Shown: positions 37,261 to 46,344 of the stretch, one piece after another
Position numbering within the stretch: the first letter of the stretch is position 1
Layout: each line of letters begins with the position of its first letter
Assembly (NCBI GenBank): GCA_937995515.1
Contig: CALKJZ010000009.1
Span: 53,196 to 117,195 of the forward strand
From: an uncultured Sphingomonadaceae bacterium
Lineage (GTDB): Bacteria; Pseudomonadota; Alphaproteobacteria; Sphingomonadales; Sphingomonadaceae
Reading direction: 5' to 3'
Length of the DNA stretch: 64,000 nt
The notes under the pieces: generated by a model
What the model saw: only the letters and a program-made list of their open reading frames with translations
Told to the model about the DNA's origin: nothing
Database searches by the model: none
Made by a program: the position numbers and the translations under genes

Positions 37261-38399
37261 AGCGGATCGAGGCGCAGCAGGCACACGCGGCGCTGGCCAT
37301 GGGGCGGCACGACGACCGCGCGCGGGCCGATTTCGCCTTTACCCTGCGCAACCATGTGACCTCGCGCTGGATGCCGGCCACGCGCACCGTGTTCGACCAT
37401 CGGGCCGCCGACGAGTTCGCACGCGCGCACGGCAGGCGGCCGCAATCGCCACAGGAGATCCGCACAGCCATGGACGCAGATCCGTGGTACCGCTTCTACC
37501 TCTCCGCGCGGCGCGCCTCGCAGGAAGCGATCTGGGCGGCCGTGATCCCGCCGGCGGAACAGCTCGGGCGGATGGAGATGCCGAGCGCCCCCCGCGGCGC
37601 GCTCCGGCTCGACCCCTCGGTCGAAGCCCCCGCCTATGTGGGCGCGATCGACATCCACTGCATGCCGGGCGGCTATCTGGCCGACCGGGGCGAGGGCGAC
37701 ACGGCGGCCGGCGCGGTCTACGACCGGGGCGTCTATCTCTACATGTCGGGGCTGATGGGGCCGCTCAACGACGGTGTCGGCCAGCTCACCGTGCAGTTCC
37801 TGAAAGCCCGCATGCCGGACTTCGCACCCCGGCGCATCCTCGACATGGGCTGCGGCGTAGGCCACGCGACCCTGCCGTGGAAGGCCGCCTGGCCGGAGGC
37901 CGAGGTGATCGGCATCGACGTCGGCGCGGCCCTTCTGCGGCACGCGCACCTGCGCGCCGAATCGCTCGGCGTTGCGGTTGCCTTCGTGCAGGCCAATGCG
38001 GAGGCAACGGGCCTCGAAGGCGACACGTTCGACCTCGTGACCTCGTCGATCGTCCTGCACGAGACCTCGGCGCGCGGGCTGCCAGCGATCCTTGCCGAAT
38101 GCCACCGCCTGCTGCGCCCGGGCGGGGTGATGTGCCATGTCGACCAGCCCCGCTTCGAGGACGACGACCCGTGGGCGACCTTCCTGCAGGAAAATGAAAC
38201 CCACTACAACAACGAGCCCTTCTGGCGCCGCTATCGCCGCCTCGATCTCGAGGCCGAGGCGCGCGCGGCCGGCTTCGGCGAGGTCGAGCTTGCGACGCTT
38301 GCCGCCGATGTCGTCCGCCAGAGCCAGAACAATGCCCCGGACGATCCGCGCGCACGGGCGCGCGGCTTCCTTGCCCTGCTCGCGGTGAAACATGGCTGA
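37257..38399 (+). CDS. SAM-dependent methyltransferase with long N-terminal domain
   Basis: A 380-residue class I methyltransferase. The Rossmann core begins near residue 195 with RRILDMGCGVGHATL (motif I), EVIGIDVGAALLRHA, and FDLVTSSIVLHETS (post-motif II). It continues with LLRPGGVMCHVD. The first 190 residues are an unusual extension, probably a substrate-specific domain. A strong AAAGGAGG ribosome-binding site precedes the ATG, which overlaps the preceding flavoprotein stop. The partner suggests methylation of an oxidised ring compound, but this is inference. Confidence 0.87.
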   Translation: MKRIEAQQAHAALAMGRHDDRARADFAFTLRNHVTSRWMPATRTVFDHRAADEFARAHGRRPQSPQEIRTAMDADPWYRFYLSARRASQEAIWAAVIPPAEQLGRMEMPSAPRGALRLDPSVEAPAYVGAIDIHCMPGGYLADRGEGDTAAGAVYDRGVYLYMSGLMGPLNDGVGQLTVQFLKARMPDFAPRRILDMGCGVGHATLPWKAAWPEAEVIGIDVGAALLRHAHLRAESLGVAVAFVQANAEATGLEGDTFDLVTSSIVLHETSARGLPAILAECHRLLRPGGVMCHVDQPRFEDDDPWATFLQENETHYNNEPFWRRYRRLDLEAEARAAGFGEVELATLAADVVRQSQNNAPDDPRARARGFLALLAVKHG

Positions 38400-38757
38400 G
38401 CCGGAAGGCAGCCCGCCCCTGCCGCCCCTGCCGCGACGCGCCCGCGGCGCCCGCCCGGCCTTTCACGACGAGCCGGCGGTGGACCGGCTGATCGCCATGT
38501 TTGTCGCGCTCGCCTCCGAGGTCTCGGTGCTGGCCGACCGGGTGGCAACCCTCGAACAGCTCACGGGCATCGGCCACGAGCAGGTCGATGCGCACGTGCC
38601 CGACCTCGCCGAGCGGACATGGCGCGAGACGCGCCGCGAGGCACTGGTCGCGCGGGTGTTCGCAGCGCTCGACGACGAGCCCGGAACGCTCGCCGGCGGG
38701 CAGAGGCCCGAGGATTACTGGGAGACGATCGCGAAGATCGAGCGCGGCGAAGTCTGA
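38392..38757 (+). CDS. Hypothetical protein, 121 residues, coupled to methyltransferase
   Basis: Starts 8 bp before the methyltransferase stop. The N-terminus is Pro- and Arg-rich (PPLPPLPRRARGARP). A predicted helical, coiled-coil-like region follows (DRLIAMFVALASEVSVLADRVATLEQL), then an acidic tail ending YWETIAKIERGEV. There are no cysteines or membrane spans. It is not recognised as a known family; the coiled coil and coupling suggest an accessory or oligomerising subunit for the methyltransferase/flavoprotein pair. Confidence 0.78.
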   Translation: MAEPEGSPPLPPLPRRARGARPAFHDEPAVDRLIAMFVALASEVSVLADRVATLEQLTGIGHEQVDAHVPDLAERTWRETRREALVARVFAALDDEPGTLAGGQRPEDYWETIAKIERGEV

Positions 38758-38773
38758 GCGCCTGCCCGGGCAC

Positions 38774-40006
38774 TCACGGCCGCGGCGCCGTCTCCCGCTT
38801 CAGGATGTTGACCACCGCCGCCTGCACGCGCGGATCCGGGATGGGCCCGGAGGAAATGACCATCGACGTCCCCGGCATGAAGCGCTGCGGGTCGGCGACA
38901 TAGGCGGCCACCGTCTCGTCCGTCCACACGAGCCCCTCCGCGCGCGCGCGCCGCATCGCTGCCGAATAGCCGAACCCGGGCACCGTGCCGGCGCGCTGGC
39001 CCATGATGTTGTAGAGATTGGGCCCGACCTTGTGCTGCGCGCCGCCGGGCTGCATGTTGTGGCAGAAGCGGCACCATTTGAAGGTCTCGGCCTCGACTGC
39101 GGCCTCGAACGCATCGGCCGGCGCAACCTCGAGCGTTGCGAGCGCGGGCGCTGCATGCCACTCGACCCCGTCCACCGCCTCCACCTCCGCCGGGGGGGAA
39201 AACGGCGTGACGCGAAACATGCCATAGGGGCCCCAGGCGCCGAACAGAAGCAGCGCCAGCGCGCCGGCGCCGGCCAGCGCGCGTGCGACGGGCGACACCG
39301 TGCGGCTGCGCGGCACGACGGGCCGCCCGCGGTGGACCGCCCATGCGAGCGCCGCCCAGCCGGCAACAATCGCCCAGAAGACGGCCACCGCCACCGGGCC
39401 GGGCTCGGGCGCGCGGAAGGTGGCAAAGGCATAGACGGAGGACGAGACGCCAAAGAAGGCAAAGGCGCCATGGCCGGGCGGAAAGGCGGACAAGAGGCCA
39501 TGGCGGAAGCGCAGCGACGTGACGGCCGCCGTCAGCAGCGTCGCGAGGTTGAGCACGACCAGCATGAAGCCAAGGCCGGAGTGGAAATAGCCCGTCGCCT
39601 GCCAGAGCGCGCGATCGCGCCCGACAGGCGCGGGAATCACGAGGCCGCCAAGGCGCACCTCGAGGCCGTCGGACCATGCGTAGAAAAGGCCGATGAGCGG
39701 CGCTGCAACCATCAGCAGGAGCGCCACCATCGCAAGCGCCCGGCCCCAGGCAAAGGCCGAGGCCGGAAGGCCCTCGGGCGGCGCCGGCCGCTCGCGCAGC
39801 CACGCGAAAAGCCGCACCACGGCCGCCACCAGCAGGAGCGTGCCTGCGAGATAGTGCCAGCCGCGCAGCTCCTCGCGCAGCGGCAGCATCCGGTCGGTGC
39901 GCGCGAGCGTGGTGGTAAGCCCGGCGTGGGCGAGGTAGAGGCCGGCGAGCAGCCAGCCCGAGACGATCCCGAGGCGCGAATAGCCGGGCGGCGCGAGGGT
40001 GGGCAT
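38774..40006 (-). CDS. Membrane cytochrome b561-like protein fused to class I cytochrome c
   Basis: A 410-residue protein. About six transmembrane helices (residues 10-280) carry candidate heme b histidines in YLAHAGLT, GWHYLAG and GYFHSGLGF. A C-terminal periplasmic cytochrome c domain (about 310-400) has the covalent heme motif CRFCH, KVGPNLYNIMGQRAG, and a later Met in RFMPGTSM as the likely axial ligand. It probably carries electrons from the membrane to a periplasmic partner. No oxidoreductase subunit gene is adjacent, so the electron donor is unknown. The start MPTLAPPGYSRL at 40006 lacks a strong ribosome-binding site. Confidence 0.87.
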   Translation of the reverse strand: MPTLAPPGYSRLGIVSGWLLAGLYLAHAGLTTTLARTDRMLPLREELRGWHYLAGTLLLVAAVVRLFAWLRERPAPPEGLPASAFAWGRALAMVALLLMVAAPLIGLFYAWSDGLEVRLGGLVIPAPVGRDRALWQATGYFHSGLGFMLVVLNLATLLTAAVTSLRFRHGLLSAFPPGHGAFAFFGVSSSVYAFATFRAPEPGPVAVAVFWAIVAGWAALAWAVHRGRPVVPRSRTVSPVARALAGAGALALLLFGAWGPYGMFRVTPFSPPAEVEAVDGVEWHAAPALATLEVAPADAFEAAVEAETFKWCRFCHNMQPGGAQHKVGPNLYNIMGQRAGTVPGFGYSAAMRRARAEGLVWTDETVAAYVADPQRFMPGTSMVISSGPIPDPRVQAAVVNILKRETAPRP

Positions 40007-40125
40007 GACCGCGATTCTAGGCGGCACGGCCGCCTGCGCGCCGGACAGCCGCCAACGCTCTCCGCCTTGCGGAGAGATGACCCTTGGCGGCTTTCGAACG
40101 CCAGCCCAGCTCCAAGGATCGGGCC

Positions 40126-41364
40126 ATGCGCCCGCACCCCCTGGCCGCGCTTGCGGCCGCCCTCCTCGCGATGGCTGCCGCGCCGGCCTATCCGCCGATG
40201 GCCGAGGCGGAGGCCGAGCGTATCTACCTCGAGCGGTTCCGGGCCATGCTGGCCAACCCCAGCGGCGAGGCGGGAAGCTATGATCCGCTCGAAGCCGTGC
40301 CGGGCGCAGACCCACCGCGCACGCTGCCGCTGGCGCCGCCCGAGGACCGGGGCCTCGACCCGGCGGCGATCGCCGAGGCGCGTGCGGTGGCCGAAGCCGC
40401 GCGCTCTACGGCCTTTCTTGTCTGGCGCCGCGGCGCCTTGGTGGAGGAGCGCTATTTCGGCGGGGTCACGCGCGAGACGCCGCTTGTTGCCCGCTCGCTG
40501 GCCAAGCCGCTCACCGCCATTGCCATCGGCCGCGCGATCCAGCTCGGCCACATCGCCTCGCTCGACCAGTCGGTCGCCGATTTCCTCCCCGAGTGGCGGG
40601 GGACACCGCGCGCGGCGATGCGGATCCGCCACCTGCTCGACATGCGCTCCGGTCTCCTCGCGCAGGGCTTCTCGCCCGAGCCGGGCGATCCCTGGTCGCG
40701 CGCCTATCTGCACCCGATGCACGAGCGGATCATCGTCGAGGAATATCCGCTGACCGACCCGCCGGGCAGCGTCTACGAATATTCCAATGTCACCTCCGAG
40801 CTCGTGGCGCTGGTGATCGAGCGTGCGACCGGCCGGCGCTACGCCGAGTTCATCGGCCGCGAGGTGCTGGCACCCATCGGCGCCGCCGGCGGCGACGTGT
40901 GGGTGAGCCGCGAAGGGGGGCTCGCCCATTCGGGCTGTTGCATCCTGCTGCCGGCGCGGAGCTTCCTCAAGCTTGCGCTGCTGCTGCTCGATGACGGCAT
41001 GGCGGGCGGACGCCGCCTGCTGCCCGCAGGCTATGTGGCCGAGATGCGCCGCGGCACGCCGCAAAACCCGCACTACGGGCTGGGCGTGTGGGTGGCAGGC
41101 CCCTATGTCGAGCGGCGCGGCTGGGCGAACCCCAGCCGGCCCGCACCCAGGGTGCTGCACTCCGAGCCCTATCTTGCTGCCGACACCTTCCTGTTCGACG
41201 GCAACGCCAACCAGGTCGTCTACATCGTCCCCTCGGCAGATCTCGTCGTGCTGCGCATGGGCGCCCCACCCCCGCGCACGCCCGAGTGGGACAATGCGCT
41301 GTTCTTGAACCGGATCCTGCGCGGGCTGAAGCCGGGCGAGGCGCGGCTGGTGGCGCAGCGCTAG
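40126..41364 (+). CDS. Serine beta-lactamase-fold hydrolase (class C/EstB/NylB-like)
   Basis: A 412-residue exported enzyme with a signal peptide (MRPHPLAALAAALLAMAAAP). The penicillin-binding-like active site is complete: Ser124-x-x-Lys127 in ARSLAKPL, Tyr-x-Asn in YEYSNVTSE, and an HSG segment (LAHSGCC) in place of KTG. Such proteins include esterases, 6-aminohexanoate-dimer hydrolases and D-aminopeptidases; true cephalosporinase activity is unlikely from the motif set. AAGGA lies about 7 bases before the ATG. It stands alone, convergent with sdhB. Confidence 0.9.
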   Translation: MRPHPLAALAAALLAMAAAPAYPPMAEAEAERIYLERFRAMLANPSGEAGSYDPLEAVPGADPPRTLPLAPPEDRGLDPAAIAEARAVAEAARSTAFLVWRRGALVEERYFGGVTRETPLVARSLAKPLTAIAIGRAIQLGHIASLDQSVADFLPEWRGTPRAAMRIRHLLDMRSGLLAQGFSPEPGDPWSRAYLHPMHERIIVEEYPLTDPPGSVYEYSNVTSELVALVIERATGRRYAEFIGREVLAPIGAAGGDVWVSREGGLAHSGCCILLPARSFLKLALLLLDDGMAGGRRLLPAGYVAEMRRGTPQNPHYGLGVWVAGPYVERRGWANPSRPAPRVLHSEPYLAADTFLFDGNANQVVYIVPSADLVVLRMGAPPPRTPEWDNALFLNRILRGLKPGEARLVAQR

Positions 41365-41371
41365 GGTCGGC

Positions 41372-42154
41372 TCAGGCGCGCGCGGCCATCATCTTCTTGA
41401 TCTCGGCGATCGCCTTGGCAGGGTTCAGCCCCTTCGGGCACACGGTCGCGCAGTTCATGATGGTGTGGCAGCGATAGAGGCGGAAGGCGTCCTCCAGCTG
41501 GTCGAGCCGCTCGCCGGTCATCTCGTCGCGGCTGTCGGCCAGCCAGCGATAGGCCTGAAGCAGGATGGCCGGGCCGAGGAACCGGTCGCCGTTCCACCAG
41601 TAGGAGGGGCAGGAGGTGGAGCAGCAGGCGCACAGGATGCACTCGTAAAGCCCGTCGAGCCGGGCACGGTCCTCGGGGGACTGGAGGCGCTCCTTCATGT
41701 TGGGCGTGGGCGAGACCGTCTGCAGCCATGGGCGGATGCTGGCATACTGGGCATAGAAATGCCGCATGTCGGGAACGAGATCCTTGATGATCTCCATGTG
41801 CGGCAGCGGCGTGATAGTGATGGGGCCCTGCGAGTCGGCAATCGCGCGCGTGCAGGCGAGCGTGTTGGAGCCGTCGATGTTCATCGCGCAGCTGCCGCAG
41901 ATGCCTTCCCGGCACGAGCGGCGGAAGGTGAGCGTGGAGTCGACCTCGCCCTTGATCTTGATGAGCGCGTCGAGGACCATCGGCCCGCAGCTGTCGAGAT
42001 CGATCTCGTAGGTGTCGAAGCGCGGGTTGGCGCCATCGTCGGGCGACCAGCGATAGACCCTGAAGATGCGCGTGCGGGTGGCGCCCGCAGGCGCCGGGAA
42101 GTGCCGGCCCCTCGGGCTGATCCGGCTGTTCCGGGGAAGTGTGAAGGTTGCCAT
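41372..42154 (-). CDS. sdhB: Succinate dehydrogenase iron-sulfur subunit
   Basis: Electron-transfer subunit of complex II, 260 residues. The [2Fe-2S] ligands are in [12 protein letters not shown] with a later Cys. The [4Fe-4S] motif is [12 protein letters not shown], and the [3Fe-4S]/[4Fe-4S] region is [17 protein letters not shown]. It begins 7 bp after sdhA and closes the sdhCDAB operon. Its clusters probably depend on carriers such as ErpA. Confidence 0.97.
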   Translation of the reverse strand: MATFTLPRNSRISPRGRHFPAPAGATRTRIFRVYRWSPDDGANPRFDTYEIDLDSCGPMVLDALIKIKGEVDSTLTFRRSCREGICGSCAMNIDGSNTLACTRAIADSQGPITITPLPHMEIIKDLVPDMRHFYAQYASIRPWLQTVSPTPNMKERLQSPEDRARLDGLYECILCACCSTSCPSYWWNGDRFLGPAILLQAYRWLADSRDEMTGERLDQLEDAFRLYRCHTIMNCATVCPKGLNPAKAIAEIKKMMAARA

Positions 42155-42161
42155 GTGCGCC

Positions 42162-43949
42162 TCAATAGACCCGTGCCTTGGGCCGGATATATTCCACCTC
42201 GTCAGAAAGGGTGAACTGGTGCACCGGCCGCGTGCCGAGTGTCACCTTGCCATCGCGCACCCAGCCGATGGTGTGGACCATCCAGCGATCGTCGTCGCGG
42301 GTGGGATGATCCTCGCGCATGTGCGCGCCGCGGCTCTCGGTGCGGTTGCGGGCCGAATGCATCGTGACCACAGCCTGCGCGATCATGTTGTCGAGCTCGA
42401 GCGTCTCGACAAGATCGGTGTTGAACACAAGGCTTCGATCGGAAATGCCGATATCGGCCATCTGCTGGTAGACCGCATCGATCTTCGCCGTCCCTTCGGC
42501 CAGGATCTCCTCGGTGCGGAACACGCCGCAGTTCGCCTGCATGGTCTTCTGCATGGCAAGCCGCACCTGCGCGGTCGGGCTTCCGCCCTTCGCGTGGCGG
42601 AACGCGTCGAGCCGTGCAAGCGCCGCATCCGCGGCGTCTCGCGGCACGCTGGGCGGCGCCTGCATCGGCTTCACATTCTGCGCCACCCGCTGACCCGCGG
42701 CCCGGCCGAAGACCACGAGGTCGATGAGCGAGTTGGAACCCAGCCGGTTGGCGCCGTGAACCGAAACGCACGCGGCCTCGCCCACGGCATAAAGACCAGG
42801 GACGACCGAATCCGGGTCGCCATCCCGGACCGTGACCACCTCGCCCCAGTAATTGGTGGGGATGCCGCCCATGTTGTAGTGCACCGTCGGCACCACCGGA
42901 ATCGGCTGACGGGTGACGTCGACACCGGCAAACACCTTGGCCGTCTCGGAAATGCCGGGCAGGCGCTCGGCGAGGATCTTCGCGTCGATATGGTCGAGGT
43001 GGAGGAAGATGTGATCGCGCTCTGCCCCCACGCCGCGGCCCTCGCGGATTTCCTGGGCCATCGAGCGGGAGACGACATCGCGGCTGGCGAGATCCTTGGC
43101 CGAGGGCGCGTAGCGCTCCATGAACCGCTCGCCCTCGCTGTTGGTCAGATAGCCGCCCTCCCCGCGCGCGCCCTCGGTGATGAGCACGCCCGCGCCGTAG
43201 ATGCCCGTGGGGTGGAACTGGACGAACTCCATGTCCTGCAGCGGCAGGCCGGCGCGCAGCACCATGCCGCCGCCATCGCCGGTGCTGGTGTGGGCCGAGG
43301 TGGCCGAGAAGTAGCAGCGGCCATAGCCGCCGGTGGCCAGAACCACGGCATGGGCGCGGAACCGGTGGATCGAGCCATCCTCCATGCACAGCGCCACCAC
43401 GCCGCGGCATTCGCCGTCGACCATGATGAGGTCGATTGCGAAATATTCGATGAAGAAATCCGCATCATGCTTCAGGCTCTGCTGGTAGAGCGCGTGCAGC
43501 ATGGCATGGCCGGTGCGGTCGGCAGCCGCGCAGGTGCGCTGGGCTGCCGGCCCCTCGCCCATGTTCTGTGTCATCCCGCCGAAGGCACGCTGGTAGATGC
43601 GGCCGTCTGCGGTGCGGCTGAAGGGCACGCCATAATGCTCGAGCTCGTAGACGGCCGCCGGCGCCTCGCGGCACAGATATTCGATGGCATCCTGGTCTCC
43701 CAGCCAGTCGGAGCCCTTGACCGTGTCGTACATGTGCCACGTCCAGTGGTCGGGCCCCATGTTGCCGAGCGCGGCAGCGATCCCGCCCTGCGCGGCCACG
43801 GTGTGCGAGCGGGTGGGGAACACCTTGGTGATGCAGGCCGTCCTCAGCCCGGCCTGCGCGATCCCCATGGTCGCGCGCAGGCCCGAGCCGCCTGCACCCA
43901 CGACGACCGCGTCATAGGCATGGTCGATGATCTTGTAGCTGTCAGCCAT
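42162..43949 (-). CDS. sdhA: Succinate dehydrogenase flavoprotein subunit
   Basis: Oxidises succinate to fumarate in the TCA cycle and passes electrons to SdhB. The 595 residues start with an FAD motif ([16 protein letters not shown]). The covalent-FAD His is in [42 protein letters not shown] carries active-site residues, and [24 protein letters not shown] closes the FAD site. It overlaps the sdhD 3' end by 8 bp. Confidence 0.98.
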   Translation of the reverse strand: MADSYKIIDHAYDAVVVGAGGSGLRATMGIAQAGLRTACITKVFPTRSHTVAAQGGIAAALGNMGPDHWTWHMYDTVKGSDWLGDQDAIEYLCREAPAAVYELEHYGVPFSRTADGRIYQRAFGGMTQNMGEGPAAQRTCAAADRTGHAMLHALYQQSLKHDADFFIEYFAIDLIMVDGECRGVVALCMEDGSIHRFRAHAVVLATGGYGRCYFSATSAHTSTGDGGGMVLRAGLPLQDMEFVQFHPTGIYGAGVLITEGARGEGGYLTNSEGERFMERYAPSAKDLASRDVVSRSMAQEIREGRGVGAERDHIFLHLDHIDAKILAERLPGISETAKVFAGVDVTRQPIPVVPTVHYNMGGIPTNYWGEVVTVRDGDPDSVVPGLYAVGEAACVSVHGANRLGSNSLIDLVVFGRAAGQRVAQNVKPMQAPPSVPRDAADAALARLDAFRHAKGGSPTAQVRLAMQKTMQANCGVFRTEEILAEGTAKIDAVYQQMADIGISDRSLVFNTDLVETLELDNMIAQAVVTMHSARNRTESRGAHMREDHPTRDDDRWMVHTIGWVRDGKVTLGTRPVHQFTLSDEVEYIRPKARVY

Positions 43950-44346
43950 TGGGGTTCCCGAGCGCCAGCGTGAGGATCGCCCAGAGCGCCACAGCGCCCA
44001 CGACGACCGCGTAGAAGGTGACGGCGAGGTTCGCGACGAACCGCGTGCCTTCGGACTTCACATAGTCCTCGAGCACCACCTGCACGCCGAGCCGCATGTG
44101 CCAGGGCGTGGAGATGGAAACGAGCGCAAGCGGAATGGCCACCAGCGGCTGCCGCGCCCAGGCGACAATCGTCGCATGGTCGAAGGCGGGCAGCATCAGG
44201 AGCGAGCCAAGGAACCAGGCAAGGAGCGCAAGGTTCGCCACCGCCGTGACCCGCTGCGCCTTCCAGTGCGCCACCACATGCGCGGGGCTGGCGCCAAGAC
44301 CCCGGGCGCGCTTGGTGTCGGAGGCGGAGAGGAAATCGGTTGCCAT
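43942..44346 (-). CDS. sdhD: Succinate dehydrogenase membrane anchor SdhD
   Basis: A 134-residue membrane subunit with three hydrophobic helices that helps bind heme b and ubiquinone. It contains [19 protein letters not shown], typical of alphaproteobacterial SdhD, and [14 protein letters not shown] near the heme site. It starts 3 bp after sdhC and overlaps sdhA. Confidence 0.94.
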   Translation of the reverse strand: MATDFLSASDTKRARGLGASPAHVVAHWKAQRVTAVANLALLAWFLGSLLMLPAFDHATIVAWARQPLVAIPLALVSISTPWHMRLGVQVVLEDYVKSEGTRFVANLAVTFYAVVVGAVALWAILTLALGNPNG

Positions 44347-44349
44347 CGC

Positions 44350-44751
44350 TCAGCTCCCGGAGCGCAGCAGCAGCGCGGCCCAGACAGCCGCCGTTGCAAG
44401 AAGCGCCGCCACGAAGGCGAGCACCGCGCTGCGCTGGGCAGCGCCGACCTCGTAGCCGCGGCCGGCATCGAGCCAGAAATGGCGCAGCCCCGAGAAGAGA
44501 TGCTGGAAGAAGGCCCAAGTGACGCCGACGAGCACCACAAGCCCCGCCCAGTGGCCGAAGACATCGCGGAACAGGCCATAGGCCTGCGCGCCCGATGCCG
44601 CTGCCGCCAGCCACCAGGCGAGGATCCCGAGCCCGCCCAGCGCAAGGGCCATGCCGGTCGCCCGGTGGAAGATCGACACCACCATGTTCGGGCGCCACTT
44701 CCAGATCGAAAGGTGCGGGCTAAGCGGACGCGACGTCGGCCGGATGGCCAT
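44350..44751 (-). CDS. sdhC: Succinate dehydrogenase cytochrome b556 subunit SdhC
   Basis: A 133-residue three-helix membrane subunit. The N-terminal signature reads RPLSPHLSIWKWRPNMVVSIFHRATG, and HLFSGLRHFWLDAGRG carries the heme-ligand His. First gene of sdhCDAB; the 113-bp region upstream probably holds the operon promoter, though no clear -35/-10 pair was picked out. Confidence 0.95.
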   Translation of the reverse strand: MAIRPTSRPLSPHLSIWKWRPNMVVSIFHRATGMALALGGLGILAWWLAAAASGAQAYGLFRDVFGHWAGLVVLVGVTWAFFQHLFSGLRHFWLDAGRGYEVGAAQRSAVLAFVAALLATAAVWAALLLRSGS

Positions 44752-44864
44752 CGGAAACTCCAGGTTCGTTGAGGCAGATGCCCCGCCTATGCGCTTGTGC
44801 TCGACCTAGCGCAACGCCCTGGTGCTGCAAGGCGCGCGGCTGTCGCAGCAGCCATGCGCGGACA

Positions 44865-45227
44865 TCAGCCCCCTGCGGCAGGCGGAGCCCCCGTGCCCTC
44901 GGCCAGGCGCGCGAGCGTCGGGTAGCGGGGGTTGTCGACCGCAAGGCGGGCCATGGCGGCCGTGCGAAGGGCTGCAAGCAGCGCCGGGTCTCCGGGGCTG
45001 ATGCGCCCGCTGCGCAGCCCCTCGCACAGCGCCTTCGCTCCGCCCCAGGGCGCGAGCGCCTCGGCCTCGGCCCGATCGGGCTGGTGCGCGAGCTCGCGCG
45101 CGATGATGCCAACCACATTGCCCGCCACGCGCGCATGGAAGGCCAGCCGGCCCTCGAGCGCGCCCTCGGCGTCCCGCAGGAACAGCCGCACCGCCTCGAG
45201 GAGCGCCGGGATGTCCGGGTGGCTCAC
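44865..45227 (-). CDS. DUF6285-type small protein paired with a phosphotransferase
   Basis: A 120-residue mostly helical protein. It starts with GTG at 45227, overlapping the upstream kinase-like gene as GTGA. Characteristic segments are LLEAVRLFLRDAEG, FHARVAGNVVGIIARELA and LRSGRISPGD. Such proteins commonly accompany APH-like phosphotransferases in fatty-acid and CoA-related gene groups; I assign DUF6285 from this pairing and pattern. The role is unknown. Confidence 0.78.
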   Translation of the reverse strand: MSHPDIPALLEAVRLFLRDAEGALEGRLAFHARVAGNVVGIIARELAHQPDRAEAEALAPWGGAKALCEGLRSGRISPGDPALLAALRTAAMARLAVDNPRYPTLARLAEGTGAPPAAGG

Positions 45228-46228
45228 AGGCACCCCCGCTCGATGGCGAAGACGAGATCGGCCGCCACCTCCGAGACACGCCGGCCGATGGCCGCGCGCT
45301 CGACCGACGGCAGCCGGCCCGAGACATGGTCGTCGGCAAGCTGCAGGCAGCTCATGCCCCACCGCAGGTTGCCGAACACCTCCCAGGTCCACAGATCCCG
45401 GTCGTCCACCACGCCCCCGGCCGCGCGATAGGCCGCAAGAAGCGCCTCGCGCGTGGCAAAGCCGCCCACCGGCAGGCGCCAGTTGCCGAACCGCCACGCC
45501 TGCACGCACAGCCAGCCCAAGTCTTCGCCGGGCACGGAAAGATGCGCAAGCTCCCAATCCAGCACGGCAGCAAGGCCCTCTGGGCCGACGAGGAAGTTGC
45601 CCGAGCGGAAGTCGCCGTGGACAAGACAGGAAGGCGGCGTGCGCGGCATGCGCGGCCGCAGCCACGCAAAGGCGAGATCGAAGGCGGGAACATCAACGGC
45701 AAGCCGGAGGTAGGTGGCAAACATCTGGTCGAGAAGCTCGACACCCGAGCCGCCGCCAAGGCCGAGACCGGCCCAGGTCGCAAGCGGTGCGGCATGGAGC
45801 CGCGCCAGCGCCCGGGCGCACTGGTCGGCAAGGCGCGCGCGCGCGCCGGCGAAGGCCTCGTCCCTCAGCCATCGCGGGGCAAGCGCCTCGCCGGCCACAT
45901 GGCCGGTGATCGCCGAATCGCCGAGGCCGTCTTCCGGTGCGGGCACGGCAAGCAGCGGGGCGACGGGAACGCCAAGACGCGAGGCCCGCCTGGCAACCTC
46001 GGCCTGCACCGCGCGCGAGAGGCCGGCGGCTGCTGCCGATGCCGTGCGCTGGAAGATCGCCTGCCGCCCGTCGGCAAGGTCCAGCCGCCATGTGGCCGAG
46101 GATGCGCCGCCTGACAGGGCGGTCGCTCGCACGACCTCGACGCCGGCGTGCCCGGCGCGGGCCAGCACGGCCGCAATCGCCCTTCGCCCCTCGGGGCTGG
46201 CCGGGTCGAGCGGAGGCGTCTCGGTCAC
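45224..46228 (-). CDS. APH-family phosphotransferase (acyl-CoA-metabolism type)
   Basis: A 334-residue aminoglycoside-phosphotransferase-fold kinase. It has the catalytic HGDFRSGNFLV loop (Asp base) near residue 190, VLDWELAHLSVPGEDLGWL (metal-binding Asp) just after, and a glycine-rich LSGGASSATWRL near the N-terminus. This subtype is usually found with acyl-CoA dehydrogenases and is not an antibiotic-resistance gene. The start is GTG 46228 (VTETPPLDP); GTG 46237 is also possible. It is coupled to the DUF6285-type gene. Confidence 0.88.
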   Translation of the reverse strand: MTETPPLDPASPEGRRAIAAVLARAGHAGVEVVRATALSGGASSATWRLDLADGRQAIFQRTASAAAAGLSRAVQAEVARRASRLGVPVAPLLAVPAPEDGLGDSAITGHVAGEALAPRWLRDEAFAGARARLADQCARALARLHAAPLATWAGLGLGGGSGVELLDQMFATYLRLAVDVPAFDLAFAWLRPRMPRTPPSCLVHGDFRSGNFLVGPEGLAAVLDWELAHLSVPGEDLGWLCVQAWRFGNWRLPVGGFATREALLAAYRAAGGVVDDRDLWTWEVFGNLRWGMSCLQLADDHVSGRLPSVERAAIGRRVSEVAADLVFAIERGCL

Positions 46229-46344
46229 CCGCAGCACCCTAGGGGCGCAGCGACAGGCTTGCACCTCTCTGAAACGGCACGCAGGTGGGTGCCCCACACG
46301 CCGACCGGCGGAACATTCCGAAGACGCTGCCCGAAGGACCTGCC

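Noticed and set aside
40126..41364. AmpC beta-lactamase
   Set aside because: SxxK and YxN are present, but an HSG segment takes the place of KTG; it fits the broader esterase/amidohydrolase group better.
45224..46228. Aminoglycoside resistance gene
   Set aside because: The APH fold is present, but the subtype and the DUF6285-type partner match chromosomal acyl-CoA-related kinases.
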